Assembly (NCBI GenBank): GCA_016584495.1
Contig: WAID01000003.1
Coordinates: 4,402,001 to 4,466,000 of the forward strand
Direction of reading: 5' to 3'
DNA: 64,000 bases
DNA from: Celoporthe dispersa
Lineage: Eukaryota > Ascomycota > Sordariomycetes > Diaporthales > Cryphonectriaceae
The translations under genes were made by a program, and so were the position numbers. Shown in pieces: positions 12,601 to 30,804 of this stretch. Positions within the stretch are counted from its first letter, which is position 1; each line of letters starts with the position of its first letter. The notes beneath the pieces are model-generated. The model worked only from the letters and a program-made list of their open reading frames with translations, was not told the origin of the DNA and ran no database searches.

Positions 12601-13135
12601 TCACTTGGGGGCTGGGGCCTAGCCAGACGGGGCTGAAAGTAAGTTATGTGTGTGTGATTGTCTCCTTGAGGCGTAGACGACGTTGACCTCAGCTTCTGCT
12701 CCACGAGACATGACGGGGACAGACCTCTGTAGACGATGCATGTGCCTCACAGCTCAATCCGGATTGCTTCTTGTCTGCGCAAGGACTGGAAAGATTCATG
12801 GCGTGCGTTTTTTATAATAAAAAAAATGTATCGTACAATCTCGATCGATTCTGGAAGATAGCAAATGTCGCAGTACCACAATGCCCTGAGAACGCCACTT
12901 TGACCGCCAGTCACCAGCGACCACCGAACCTTTCGTGCCCCGAGGAGTCGTGTGTATTATAAAGCAATCTTGTTTCGTCTTTTCCTCATCCCATACTCAG
13001 TTGTGTTACGCAGTCATCGCCGCCGCACGTCTGCTCCCAGCTGTCCTCGTCCCCCCTCGGCAAAAAAAAGAAACCTCCAGATCTGTCGATGAGATGAAAG
13101 CACCTTTATCCTTCAAAGTACCTGGCCCAAGTCAA

Positions 13136-20730
<7,595 letters not shown>

Positions 20731-21837
20731 CTCGACGCGCTCTTGTTCTCGAGTGATGCGGCGCCGTCAATCGTCCCGAGGGCCTTGACCTGTTCGCAAT
20801 GCCCGCAGATCGCGAACAGCGGGAGCGGGCAGTTTCACCTATGCGCACAGTTTAGCAGCAGTACTCGAGGGTATATGTCGATCTTCGTATTTCATACAGC
20901 TGCTCGGTCGATGTCGGTGTCATCAGCAGGTTTCCAGACAAGACCTGGAAGATGTGCTGGATGAGAAAGGATGGTCACAAATCGATTTCGCCTTCACATC
21001 TAGCAGCTGAGGTTGCTTGATGATGGTGACCTCTGATTTTACGCGATGACACTAATCTAATCTAAGACTAGCGTTTTGCTCTGGATTCGCCCCACTCATG
21101 TCGGAGCCTGGGACCTAGTCAGTACGAGCTTGCAAGTCAAAAGTGTACGGTGTACTGTATGTAATGCAGGCGTGCTCGATGAGATAGTACAATTGATGCA
21201 AGTACAGCCCTGTGATGTGGGATGAACAACGATGAGGATTCATCAATAAGATGCTATTGTATTTTCTAGAGGATGGCCTTTGTAAGACCTCCTGCTTTTG
21301 AATTCTGTATCCTTTTGATACATACAGAGATTCGCGCTCTGGGGGGCAGGCGCGCCTCAGGTGCCTTAGCATGCCAGCCCAGGTAGGTCCCTGATAGGCT
21401 AGTGGCTCTCGCTGGGAGGCAACTCGCACTCTTGTAGCCACCAGACTGTGCTGCACTGCACCTTTCCAAAATTTTCAACCAACTGTCCTGGCTCATACTC
21501 AGATTCTCAGGCTGTAGAAAAATTACCTGGCTCTCCCCGAATGAGGAGATAATCTCTACCAAGACTCTTGGGCGCTGCAGTGAGTGTTGAAGACGCAGGT
21601 CTGGCAAGCCAGGTTCTCACAGCTGGTGACGGGCTCTGCCAGCTGGCCGAAATTTGCTCCACAGACAGCTGACCGAAAAAGTTGACCCCTCCAAACGGTC
21701 CACCCGTTTCTTTCGACTGCAACACCACAAAAGTCGCAACAAAGCCGCCACCACTTGCGAGCATTTCGACCCGAGGGCCGACTCGCGACATCCAACGAAC
21801 CGCCGATCCATCTCAACAACTCAAATCCATAGTCAAT
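20731..21837. promoter_or_regulatory. Divergent promoter region of PRP8 and eIF3c
   Basis: About 1.1 kb separates the two start codons, which point away from each other. No gene is visible inside. It presumably holds both promoters and 5' leaders. The eIF3c side (about 21720-21837) is CA/CG-rich and ends in AGTCAATATG, a good fungal start context. Confidence 0.65.
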
Positions 21838-24561
21838 ATGTCTCGATTTTTCCGCAGCGGCGACGACAGCTCCTCTGAGAGCAGCTCTGACGAGGAGGAG
21901 CTGTACTCCGGAGAGGAGGAGGAAGAACAGGAGGAGCAGTCCGACGAGGAAGAGTCTGAGGAGGAGGACGACGAGGATGAGTCCGACTCTGATTCCAGCG
22001 ACAGCGATGCAGGCAAGAAGCAGGGTGCCTCGCGTTTCTTGGAGGGCTGGTCTGAGAGCGAAGAGAGTGACACCGAGCAGACCGCCAAGGTCAAGTCGGC
22101 CAAGGACAAGCGACATGATGAGCTTGATGCTACCATCACCCTGATCACCAACGCCGAGAAGATCAACGACTGGAACATCATCTCGAGCGGTAAGCATCAT
22201 GACCTGTTGATCTGCTGTCCCCGCCCGTGATGCTGATTTGCTACAGAGTTCGACAAGCTGAACCGCCAGGCTGAGAAGCTGCGGGTGGCCGCCAAGGCCC
22301 CCAAGGCCTATATCAAATGCATTGCCGACCTTGAGGACTTCATGAACGAGGCCATCGCCAAGCAGAAAGTCAGCACCAAGAAGATGAACAAGCTGAACGC
22401 GCAGGGTCTCAATGCCGTTAAGCAAAAGATCAAGAAGACAAACAAGGAGTACCAGGCACAGATCGAGGAGTACCGGGAGGACAAGGATGTGTACATGTTC
22501 GATTCCGAGCCTGAGGTGGAGGAAGTCAAGCCCAAGAAGGTTCGCATCAGGGACACTTTCGACGACAGCACCGCAGATCTTGGCGGTGACGACTTCACCG
22601 AGGTGGGACGCGGCGGCAAGGTCCTCCAGTACACGCCCGAGAGTATCTTCAAGCACCTCCGGACCATAATGGAGTCCAGAGGTAAGAAGAACACGGACAG
22701 GCTGGAGCAGATCAAGGTCATGGAGAAGCTGAACGATATATCGAACACGCCCTACCAACGAATCCGCGTCCTGCTCACCCTCGTCTCCACCCGTTTCGAC
22801 CTTGGCTCCGGTGCAACCACCTCTATGCCCGTGGAGCAGTGGAAGGCAGCTGAGAAGGAGATCGGCCTCCTGCTGAGCACCCTGGACGACAACCGCGACT
22901 ATATTGTCATTGAGAACGCCGAGGAGTGGGAGAATGACGACTCCCCCCGGTGCTGCAGGAGGGCCAGAAGTACATCAAGGTCCCTGGAAGCGTGGTCTCC
23001 TACATCGAGCGCCTTGATGATGAGCTGACACGGTCTCTTCAAACCATCGACCCTCATACTTCGGAGTATATCGAACGCCTGACCGACGAGACCTCGCTTT
23101 ACAACCTCGTCTTCAAGTCACAGCTGTACTACGAGATGCTGCGCAAGGACCAGACCCTGGAGATTGAGCAGGACAGCATCAACCGCATCGTCAGCCGTCG
23201 TCTGGAGCACATCTATTTCAAGGTGAGTCCTGTCTGCTTCCACAGCTTATGAAGTCTTATTCTAACCGCTCGCAGCCTTCCCAAGTGGTGAAAACCCTGG
23301 AGGAGAACTCCTGGAAGACAGTGCCCTCTGAGGTGGACTCGGCAATCACACCCCGCGCCACCAGTGCCGAAACGCCAGAGCTGGTCAACATCCTCAGCAA
23401 CTACCTCTTCGCCAACGGCGAGGGCTACCACCGCGCCCGCGCCATGCTGTGTCACATCTACTTCCTCGCCCTTCACGACAACTACTACAAGGCTCGTGAC
23501 CTGATGCTCATGTCCCACCTGCAAGAGAACATCGCCAGCTTCAACGTCGCATCACAGATATTGTACAACCGGACGCTTGTGCAGGTCGGTCTCTGTGCTT
23601 TCCGCAAGGGTCTCGTGTATGATGCCCAGAACACCCTTCAGGAGATCTGCGGCAGTGGCCGGCAAAAGAGCTCCTCGCGCAGGGTGTCATGATCCAGCGC
23701 TACAGCCAGGTCTCGCCAGAGCAGGAGCGCCTGGAGCGACAGCGACAGCTGCCCTTCCACATGCATATCAACCTCGAGCTCCTGGAGTGCGTGTACCTGA
23801 CCTGCAGCATGCTCCTGGAGATTCCTCTGCTGGCCCACATCGGCTCGTCTCCCGACATCAAGAAGCGAGTCATCAGCAAGACATACCGCCGCATGTTGGA
23901 GTACCACGAGCGACAGATCTTCACGGGCCCCCCTGAGAACACGAGGGATCACGTCATGCAGGCGTCCAAGGCCCTGGCTGCCGGCGAGTGGAAGAAGGCG
24001 ACCGAGTTTATCCACGCCATCAAGATCTGGGAGCTGATGCCCAATACTGATGACATCAAGACCATGCTCGCGAAGCAGATCCAGGAGGAGGGCCTCCGCA
24101 CGTATCTGTTCACATACGCACCCTTCTACGACACCCTGGCCGTCGAGACCCTGAGCAACATGTTCGAGCTCGAGCCAAGGAAGACTTCCGCGATCGTGAG
24201 CAAGATGATCAGCCACGAGGAGCTGGCGGCAGCTCTCGACCAGGTCACCAAGACCGTCATTTTCCGCAAGGGCGTCGAGCTCAGCCGGCTCCAGAGCCTC
24301 GCGATGGCCCTGTCAGACAAGGCCAGCAACCTCATCGAGACGAACGAGAGGACCCTCGAGCAGCGGACACAAGGCTCATCGAACGCCTTCGAGAGGTCCA
24401 CGAGAGGGGGCGGCCGTGGAGGTCGTGGTGGCGCGAGGGGCGGCCGCGGCGGGCCAAGAACAGGTGGCACGGGACCCAGGCAGACTGGTGGCACGGGACC
24501 CAGGCAGACTGGTGGCACCCAGTTCACGGGTGGTGCTCTCGGTGCTGCTGTCCGTGGCTAG
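21838..24561 (+). CDS. NIP1: Translation initiation factor eIF3 subunit C (two apparent indels)
   Basis: Core subunit of cytoplasmic eIF3, which bridges eIF1/eIF5 and the 40S ribosome. Begins MSRFFRSGDDSSSESSSDEE and has a long acidic Ser/Glu/Asp N-terminus (about residues 8-60), as in Nip1. The conserved helical region and C-terminal PCI domain follow (HEELAAALDQVTKTVIFRKG lies near its end). It finishes with an RGG-rich tail. Introns are 22190-22246 and 23223-23275. The frame shifts at a six-C run (22943-22948), where one C appears missing before VLQEGQKYIKVPGS. It shifts again at 23664-23670, where one G appears missing before ELLAQGVMIQRYS. Adding both gives about 871 residues, normal for the family. 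Divergent from PRP8. Confidence 0.96.
24463..24518 (+). repeat. 24-nt tandem repeat in the eIF3c tail
   Basis: Two exact 24-nt copies (24463-24486 and 24487-24510) plus the first 8 bases of a third. They encode the octapeptide GGTGPRQT twice, just after the RGG cluster of eIF3c. Exact DNA identity suggests a recent slippage duplication. Confidence 0.95.
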
Positions 24562-25038
24562 ACGCGCTGCGCTGTTCTGCTTTTGAGGGTTTGTTCTTTA
24601 CTCGGCTTAATCGCATGGGACCGGTCTTGCTCGCTTCGGAGGTGAAAAAGGAATAGGCAATTCTCGTGACTAGAAGCTACGAGTATAGATTGTTCAATTG
24701 ACAACATTATACTAATGAACTTTTGCCCTTTCAAGCGAGGGTATGGGTGATTTCCAAGACTAAATCCTACATGATATCTATCGTGCGTTAAAAACTGTTG
24801 TAGAAGATCAGTTGTTCCTTGACTGGGCTATTTTCAATTCTTTTCGTGCTCCGGGGGTGCTGGTTGAGAAGGGGATGGGCCGGGGAGGGGGGGGGTGGCA
24901 GTCCCAGGCGATAAGATAGTATGTAACTAGCGGCAGGCAAATCGCGGATTGAGATGTTCAAAATTCATGAGCTCCAACACCTGACAAAGACAAGCAAGCC
25001 TTGCAGTCCAACTTCCAAAACCACCCACACCATCGACC
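24562..25038. other. Intergenic: eIF3c 3' UTR and uL15m promoter
   Basis: Short interval between two co-oriented genes with no open frame of note. It is AT-richer from 24600 to 24840 (probable 3' UTR of eIF3c) and has a G-run near 24887. Confidence 0.55.
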
Positions 25039-26114
25039 ATGCCGCCTAGGATACCCACGTCGCACATCGTAAGATGCTGCAGGACATCGATTGAGAGACC
25101 AAGAGTGACGACGACGCCCCTTGCCTCCCTATTTGCCGCCCTGTCCATACAAAACCCACCACAACAGGCGCTGTCACAAGCACGACACGCCTCGATCCTG
25201 AGCGACCTGCGCGACAACCGGGGCGCGTACAACAAGAGGATCAGGAAAGGCCGCGGTGCTTCCTCTGGATATGGAAAAACATCTGGTCGCGGTCACAAGG
25301 GTCAGGGCCAGCACGGGAAGGTCAAGCCCTGGTTCCAGGGCGGACAGACGCCGTTGATCTTCAAGCATGGGCGGATGGGTTTTGTGAACCAGTAGGTCTA
25401 CCTTGCGGTGCCTCCCGACGTACTCTTTCTAGCGTACTCCGTCTTGCGTGCCCATCGAGAGTCTCTTGGCTGACCTCTGGTGTGTGTGTGTGTGTGTGCC
25501 TACACAGCGGCAAGGAGAACATAGCCCACGTCAACCTCACCCGCCTGCAGGCGTGGATCGACGCCGGCCGCATCGACCCGACCAAGCCGATCACGCCCAA
25601 GGAGCTCATCGCGTGCAACCTGATCGGGCGCGTCCCGGACGGGATCAAGCTGCTCGCGCACGGGCGGTACGACAAGCCGGCGGAGGGGACCCCGATCATG
25701 AAGCAGCCGATCGACATCATCGTATCGCGGGCGTCCGCCAAGGCGATCGAGGCGATCGAGGCGGCCGGTGGAAAGATCGTCACGCGGTACTACACCAAGG
25801 AGGCGATCCGGAACCTGATGCGCGGCCAGAGCGTCAACACCAGCGAGCCGCTGCCGGTGGGCAAGGAGTTTGTCGAGCCGGCGCTGGAGAAGCTGAGGGA
25901 GGGGCCGTATCTATACCGGCTGCCCGATCCTGTGGGCCGCTGGCACATTGAGTACTATCGTGACCCGGCGCATAGGGGTTATCTGAGCCACCAGCTGAAG
26001 CCAGGCGAGTCGCCTAGTTTGTACTTCCGGGTGCCCAGCAAGACGATCAAGAAGAAGGTTGCCAAGGTCAAGCAGGTGGAGCAGAGCGACAAGAAGCTGT
26101 TCCAGCTTCGGTAG
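25039..26114 (+). CDS. MRPL10: Mitochondrial large-subunit ribosomal protein uL15m
   Basis: Structural protein of the mitochondrial 54S subunit. The first about 45 residues are Arg/Ser/Thr-rich with few acids, consistent with a matrix-targeting presequence. The L15 signature follows: GRGASSGYGKTSGRGHKGQG, then WFQGGQTPLIFK and GFVNHGKENIAHVNL across the splice. Exon 1 is 25039-25391 and exon 2 is 25508-26114, joined across a 116-nt intron (25392-25507) that contains a perfect GT microsatellite. The spliced product is 319 residues, in the usual fungal range, ending in a Lys-rich tail. Gene symbol follows the yeast name; I am confident of the family. Confidence 0.94.
25481..25498 (+). repeat. 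GT microsatellite in the uL15m intron
   Basis: Eight to nine GT units lie about 10 nt upstream of the 3' splice site of the only intron of the gene, replacing part of the usual pyrimidine tract. Confidence 0.9.
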
Positions 26115-26940
26115 GCTTGAGACGTATGAAGAGGTCCTGTTATATATTTCAAATGGCATGCCGCTTGTGCAAGTTCAGTGCATCTCGGAACATGCACCGA
26201 GGTCTTGCAGCTGTTCAGGCTGGTAAATGTCCAAACATCGCTTTGCTTCTGTGCAACCAAGACCGACCCTTACAGCGCGGTGCTGAGCTACGGGGGAAAA
26301 GTGCACGAGAAGTCGTTCCGAGGCATTTTTTGTGCATGCATGTCACTCCCAAGCCAACCATGATAAGGATGCTGTTGTTACGGGATGTCGAGGGCCAAGC
26401 CTTGTTGAGCTGATAATAGTGCGCTGGAGCACCTAGGCCTGACGCTGGGGGCTCCCATTGGGCCGGGGATCCGCTCGCGGCACAAAAGCTTCCCCCTGCA
26501 TGTGTTGCAGGTCAGAGCTGCAGGAGCACTCCGCAGCAGCGTGCACCGTACTAACCGCACACTCCACCTCAGTCTGCAATGACACTTCCAGCATAGCCCT
26601 CACTCGACACCATTTCTCGAGGGTGACCTCTACGTTTGGATTACACTTCCCCCCACCCCCTTTTATTCTTGAGCTCACTTCTTAGCTTTCGATATACCCT
26701 TCTTGTGTGTCTGCACGTATCGCTTACTTTTGCACCGCCATTGCTTGTCGCCCTGCCTCCGTGTTTCGTCGCATCCATCCTCCTTACGCCCCCCGATCGA
26801 TTACGTCTGTCTCTCTGCGCCACCCGACGCAGACCACAGGAACAACCCCTGGAGGCGCCTCGAAGATAACTCCTCGAATCGCACACCGGCTCGCCCTGTT
26901 CAGAAAGCTCAGGCGAATACCCCCTCCGAGCAAGAGCAAC
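26115..26940. other. Intergenic: uL15m 3' UTR and MVP1 promoter/leader
   Basis: About 830 bases with no supported gene. The last about 300 bases are C/T-rich (TCTT, CCTCC and CCCC runs), typical of a fungal 5' leader. There is no ATG in the MVP1 frame upstream of 26941. Confidence 0.55.
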
Positions 26941-29790
26941 ATGTCCCTCTTCGGCACGTCCCCGCCGGACGAGTCGCCCTCGATGCACTCGTCCTTCGCC
27001 CGCTCGCGCGCCTCGCTCTTCGACGAGGAAGACTCCATGACCGCCTCCCAGACCCAGTCTGCCTCGAACTCCCTCTTCCAAGACGACGCCTCGCCCTGGG
27101 ACATGCCCACCCCGCGCAAGCAGAAAACCAGGGCCGACCTGCTCCGAAACCTTCTCTCCGCCGCCGACGCCCCCGACAGCTACATCGAGACGTTCGACGC
27201 GGTGGTCCGGGACGGCGGCGGCGGCAATGTCCCGTCCTCTGGCGTGTCGCGTGTGCTGGCTGCGGCGGCGCTGGACGCTGATGCCCAGGCCAAGATCATG
27301 AGCATCATCGCGCCAGCCGGTGGCGAGGTTGCGCTGGGCCGGAACGAGTTCAATGTGCTGCTTGCGCTGGTCGGGCTCGCCCAGGAGGGGGAGACGGTCA
27401 GCCTAGACAGTGTCGACGAGCGACGAAGGAGTGAGTCTGCGCCCTCGGTCCCTCTATATCAAACTCATGCGTACGGCCACGCCCTGCCAATATCATTCCA
27501 TAATCCCCTGCATGTGCAATCACTCGCATGTACCGCAGTCGAAATGCCCATCGAGGACGGACATGCGCGGCACCCTTTATCTTATCTCTGGACCCCCCCA
27601 GCGGCAACCACCTCAGCAGTGGAGGCGGATCTGCCTCGGCGCTGTGTTGGCAAATGGCCTAAAGACATCATCCGCCTGTCGAGGCCCAATAGAGCTGCTG
27701 TGGGGCGGAACTCAGGTCGATCGATGTTCTTGTTTTCCTGCTCACACCCTACTATCAACGCGCTGCTCTCTATACACAAGCGTTTCTCTCTGGCTTTTTT
27801 TTTTCTTTCTTTATTTTTTTTCCTTCTTCTGGAACAAAACTCATCAATCAGTGAGCTGACCGTACCTGAACTTCCCGAGATACAGACCTCCCACAGATCA
27901 GACTTCCTGGCATTACAGACCAGCCCTCCGCAGAACAAGTCTTCGCTGGGACCAGCGAACTCGGCGCGAAGCTGCCGCAGCGACCCGTAACTCCACCGGC
28001 CAAGGATAGCACGTCTTCGACATCCAGGACACCCACGACCTTTCGAAAGCCCTCGATGGATTACCAAGATGACCCCTGGAACACTCCGGACGTCCATAAA
28101 AACCACAAACATGCTGTTGCCGAACCTCCCAAGCCAGTAAATGGCGACGGGTCGCCCGACGAGGCCACTCTTCCAAGCACCAACGGCGATAGCAACGGTA
28201 ACGGTAACGACAATGGAGTCCGCGGCAGCCCTGTCGCGCCACCCGCGCGTACGACGTCCACCTTCACCACGACTGTGATGAGCACGGCCAACGACTCAGC
28301 TCCCGGCTCGACGCGGCAGAGCTCGTTCGCCCCCGCTCAATCGCCCAGCGGTGCTTGGGGAGCCGAGTTCTTCGGCGGTGCTGTGGGCAATCCTGACGAG
28401 GGCGCCAGTCCGTTTGGGCCGCCAGGAGGGAGCAACGGAGGTAGGGATCCCGGCGAGCCACGGCCTGGCCCCACGAGCAGGACGATAGGCAGTGGCAGGA
28501 CGGGTAGTGCGCTGGAGGAGAATATCGTCGTGGCGCTGATGCCCGAGAAGGAGGGCATGTTCATGTTCCAGCACCACAACTACGAGGTTGCTAGTGTCAG
28601 GAGGGGCAGCAAGGTCATCAGAAGATACAGCGACTTTGTGTGGCTGTTGGACTGCTTGCACAAGAGGTATCCTTTCCGGATATTGCCCCTCTTGCCGCCA
28701 AAACGAGTTGCCGGTATGTCCATGCTCTGCCCGCCTGGCAGGTCCTTGTATGCTGATTCCGCCGTCCAGTCAATGGCAACCACCTCTCGAATGACGGAGC
28801 GTTCATCGAGAAGCGCCGCCGTGGTCTCGCTAGGTTTCTGAACGCTGTCGTCCGCCACCCGATCCTGAGCCAGGAGCAGCTGTTCATCATGTTCCTCACG
28901 GTGCCTACTGAGCTCTCTGTCTGGCGCAAGCAGGCCAACCTCTCTGTCCAGGACGAGTTTGCGGGGCGTACCCTGCCGCCGGGGCTCGAGGACTCCCTGT
29001 CGCCTCAGCTCGAAGACCTGTTCCTCCAGACCCGCGCTGGCGTGCGCCGCAGTGCTGAGCTCTACATTAACGTGTGCAGCGTCATGGACCGGCTTGTCAA
29101 GCGCAACGAGGGCGTCGCCGCTGACCACGCACGGATCGCCATGAGCCTGACCTCCCTGACGGAGACCACGTCGGACACGTACGCGACCGACACGAACGAG
29201 GTGCCGCTGCTCAATGATGGCCTGGTCGCCATGAGCAAGCACCTGCGCACCAGCCAGACGCTGATGGAGGACGAGGCGCGGGCCTGGGACGAGGGCGTGC
29301 TGGAGGATCTCAAGAGGCAGCGCGACGCGCTTGTGAGTGTGCGCGACCTGTTTGACCGCCGGGAGCGGCTGGATCGGGACAACATCCCATACCTAGAAAA
29401 GCGGATCCAGAACAACGAGACCAAGTTGGCGAACCTCAGGGCCAAGCCCGAGGGGATGGTCAAGCCCGGAGAGATCGAGAAAGTCGTGGAGGCCATCATC
29501 AAGGTACGTCAAGAGCCCCTTCACCTCACTGCCCAGAGCCCCCCTACGCAGGCGAGGACTGACCCGAGGCATCGCGACAGGACAAAGAGTCGATCGTCAA
29601 CCAACACAACCGCTCCGTCTTCGTCAAGGAGTGCATCCGCGACGAGCTCATCACCTTCCAGTCGACGCAGTACCACGTCTCGCACTGGAACCAGGACTGG
29701 GCGCAGGAGCGCGTCAAGTACTCGGAGATGCTGGCGGACAACTGGCGCCGGCTCCTGGACGAGCTCGAGGGCATGCCCCTGGGCGACTAG
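26941..29790 (+). CDS. MVP1: Sorting nexin Mvp1 (SNX8-type, PX-BAR)
   Basis: Endosomal membrane-remodelling protein that sorts cargo from endosomes. The start ATG at 26941 (MSLFGTSPPDESPS) is the first in frame. The N-terminal half is disordered and Ser/Pro-rich, with DDPWNTPDVHK in a conserved short block. The PX domain follows, containing RRYSDFVWLLDCLHKRYPF with the basic phosphoinositide-binding RRY motif. The rest is helical BAR sequence ending WRRLLDELEGMPLGD. Exons are 26941-27430, 27886-28713, 28770-29503 and 29581-29790 (753 residues). The first intron is unusually long (455 nt). The junction gives ERRNLPQIRLPG, fitting Mvp1 relatives as I remember them. Confidence 0.93.
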
Positions 29791-30804
29791 GGCCTGCTCG
29801 CTGCTTTGACAGGCGGACAGACAGACGGACCATGAGTAGGCGTCCTAAGGTGCAGAGGGATCACGGCGTCGGGGTTCCCAAAAGATAATCAGATCGGTGG
29901 CCCTACAGGGCGGGCCAGGCAGGGCAGAGTAAGATGAAATAGACGACGGCCGCAAGTTGTGTATCAAGATTGATTGGATAAAGTAGCCCTTCCCCTCCCC
30001 CCCCCCCCCCAACAACAACCATATGCCGCGGTGTCTCAAGTTTGCTTCTTATGTATTTCTTCCAGGGGTACACATGTTCATACCCCATGCATCTCTTAAG
30101 GGAGAAGGAGGGAGGAGATTGGAGCGCATCACGGTGCGTCACGGCGAAGTTCCAGGAGCGGAAAACATCGTGATCCCAGAGTTAGTTTTACGAGTATACC
30201 CCCAGCCCAGACATCACATCTCTCGTCAATAACATTCTTTTCTCGCCGGATCTAAGCGCGTGCACGCCCTCGGCGTCATAAAGAAGCGCCAAGGCTGCCA
30301 TATGGCGGTGTTGAGCTGCCGCCGGGTGAGGTCCTAGGTAGTAGGGAACGGGCCCGGACTTGGCTGCAGACGGAGATCACCCGGGCATCACGAGGTGTGG
30401 CATCCCGAAAGAGGTCAAGCAAGTCCAGTGTCTGAAATAAGTGGTATGCATGGTCTTGTGCATTCAGCTCTCGTCCCTAGGCACTGCTCCTTCTGTGGCT
30501 TGGAGCACAAGTAGCAGGAGACGACGACAAAGATCCCTAAGTGATCAAGAAACCGGCAGCCTCTCTAAACATCCGTATTGCGCCATCGCTGAAGCACAGG
30601 TGATTGGCCCTTCCCTAGCTGCCCATCTCGAGTCCCTCAACCAGTCATTTTCGCCAAAGGGGGGGGGGGGTCCTCTCTCAAGATCCCACATCAGAAGGCC
30701 CTCGCCGCGGTTCCTCAGAGGAGTCCGACCCCAAATGCCTAGCTCTCATTTCTCTCCCACGCCAGACATGCCAGACGGTGCGATTCCACGCACCTTCTGG
30801 AGGG
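29791..30804. other. Intergenic between convergent MVP1 and DCN1
   Basis: About 1 kb between two stop codons facing each other, so it carries both 3' UTRs. There are C- and G-runs at 29999-30010 and 30660-30670. No gene seen. Confidence 0.6.

Larger units (their letters stand above)
5561..13135. other. Large gene-free interval between the Myb gene and PRP8
   Basis: About 7.6 kb with no protein-like reading frame that I can support. It is GC-rich between about 5800 and 8500. Poly-T/CT tracts recur at about 7580, 8920, 10160, 10550, 10950, 11130-11260 and 11920. Other contents are CAG, GT and CT microsatellites and repeated GTAC-rich words. The longest open frame (6349-7125) has no recognisable domain and contains an Ala run from a CAG repeat. 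I see no tRNA and no transposon ends. Confidence 0.55.

Noticed and set aside
21556..22758. 400-codon minus-strand open frame over the eIF3c 5' end
   Set aside because: It is antisense to verified eIF3c exons and runs through its intron; Leu/Val-rich shadow of the acidic coding region.
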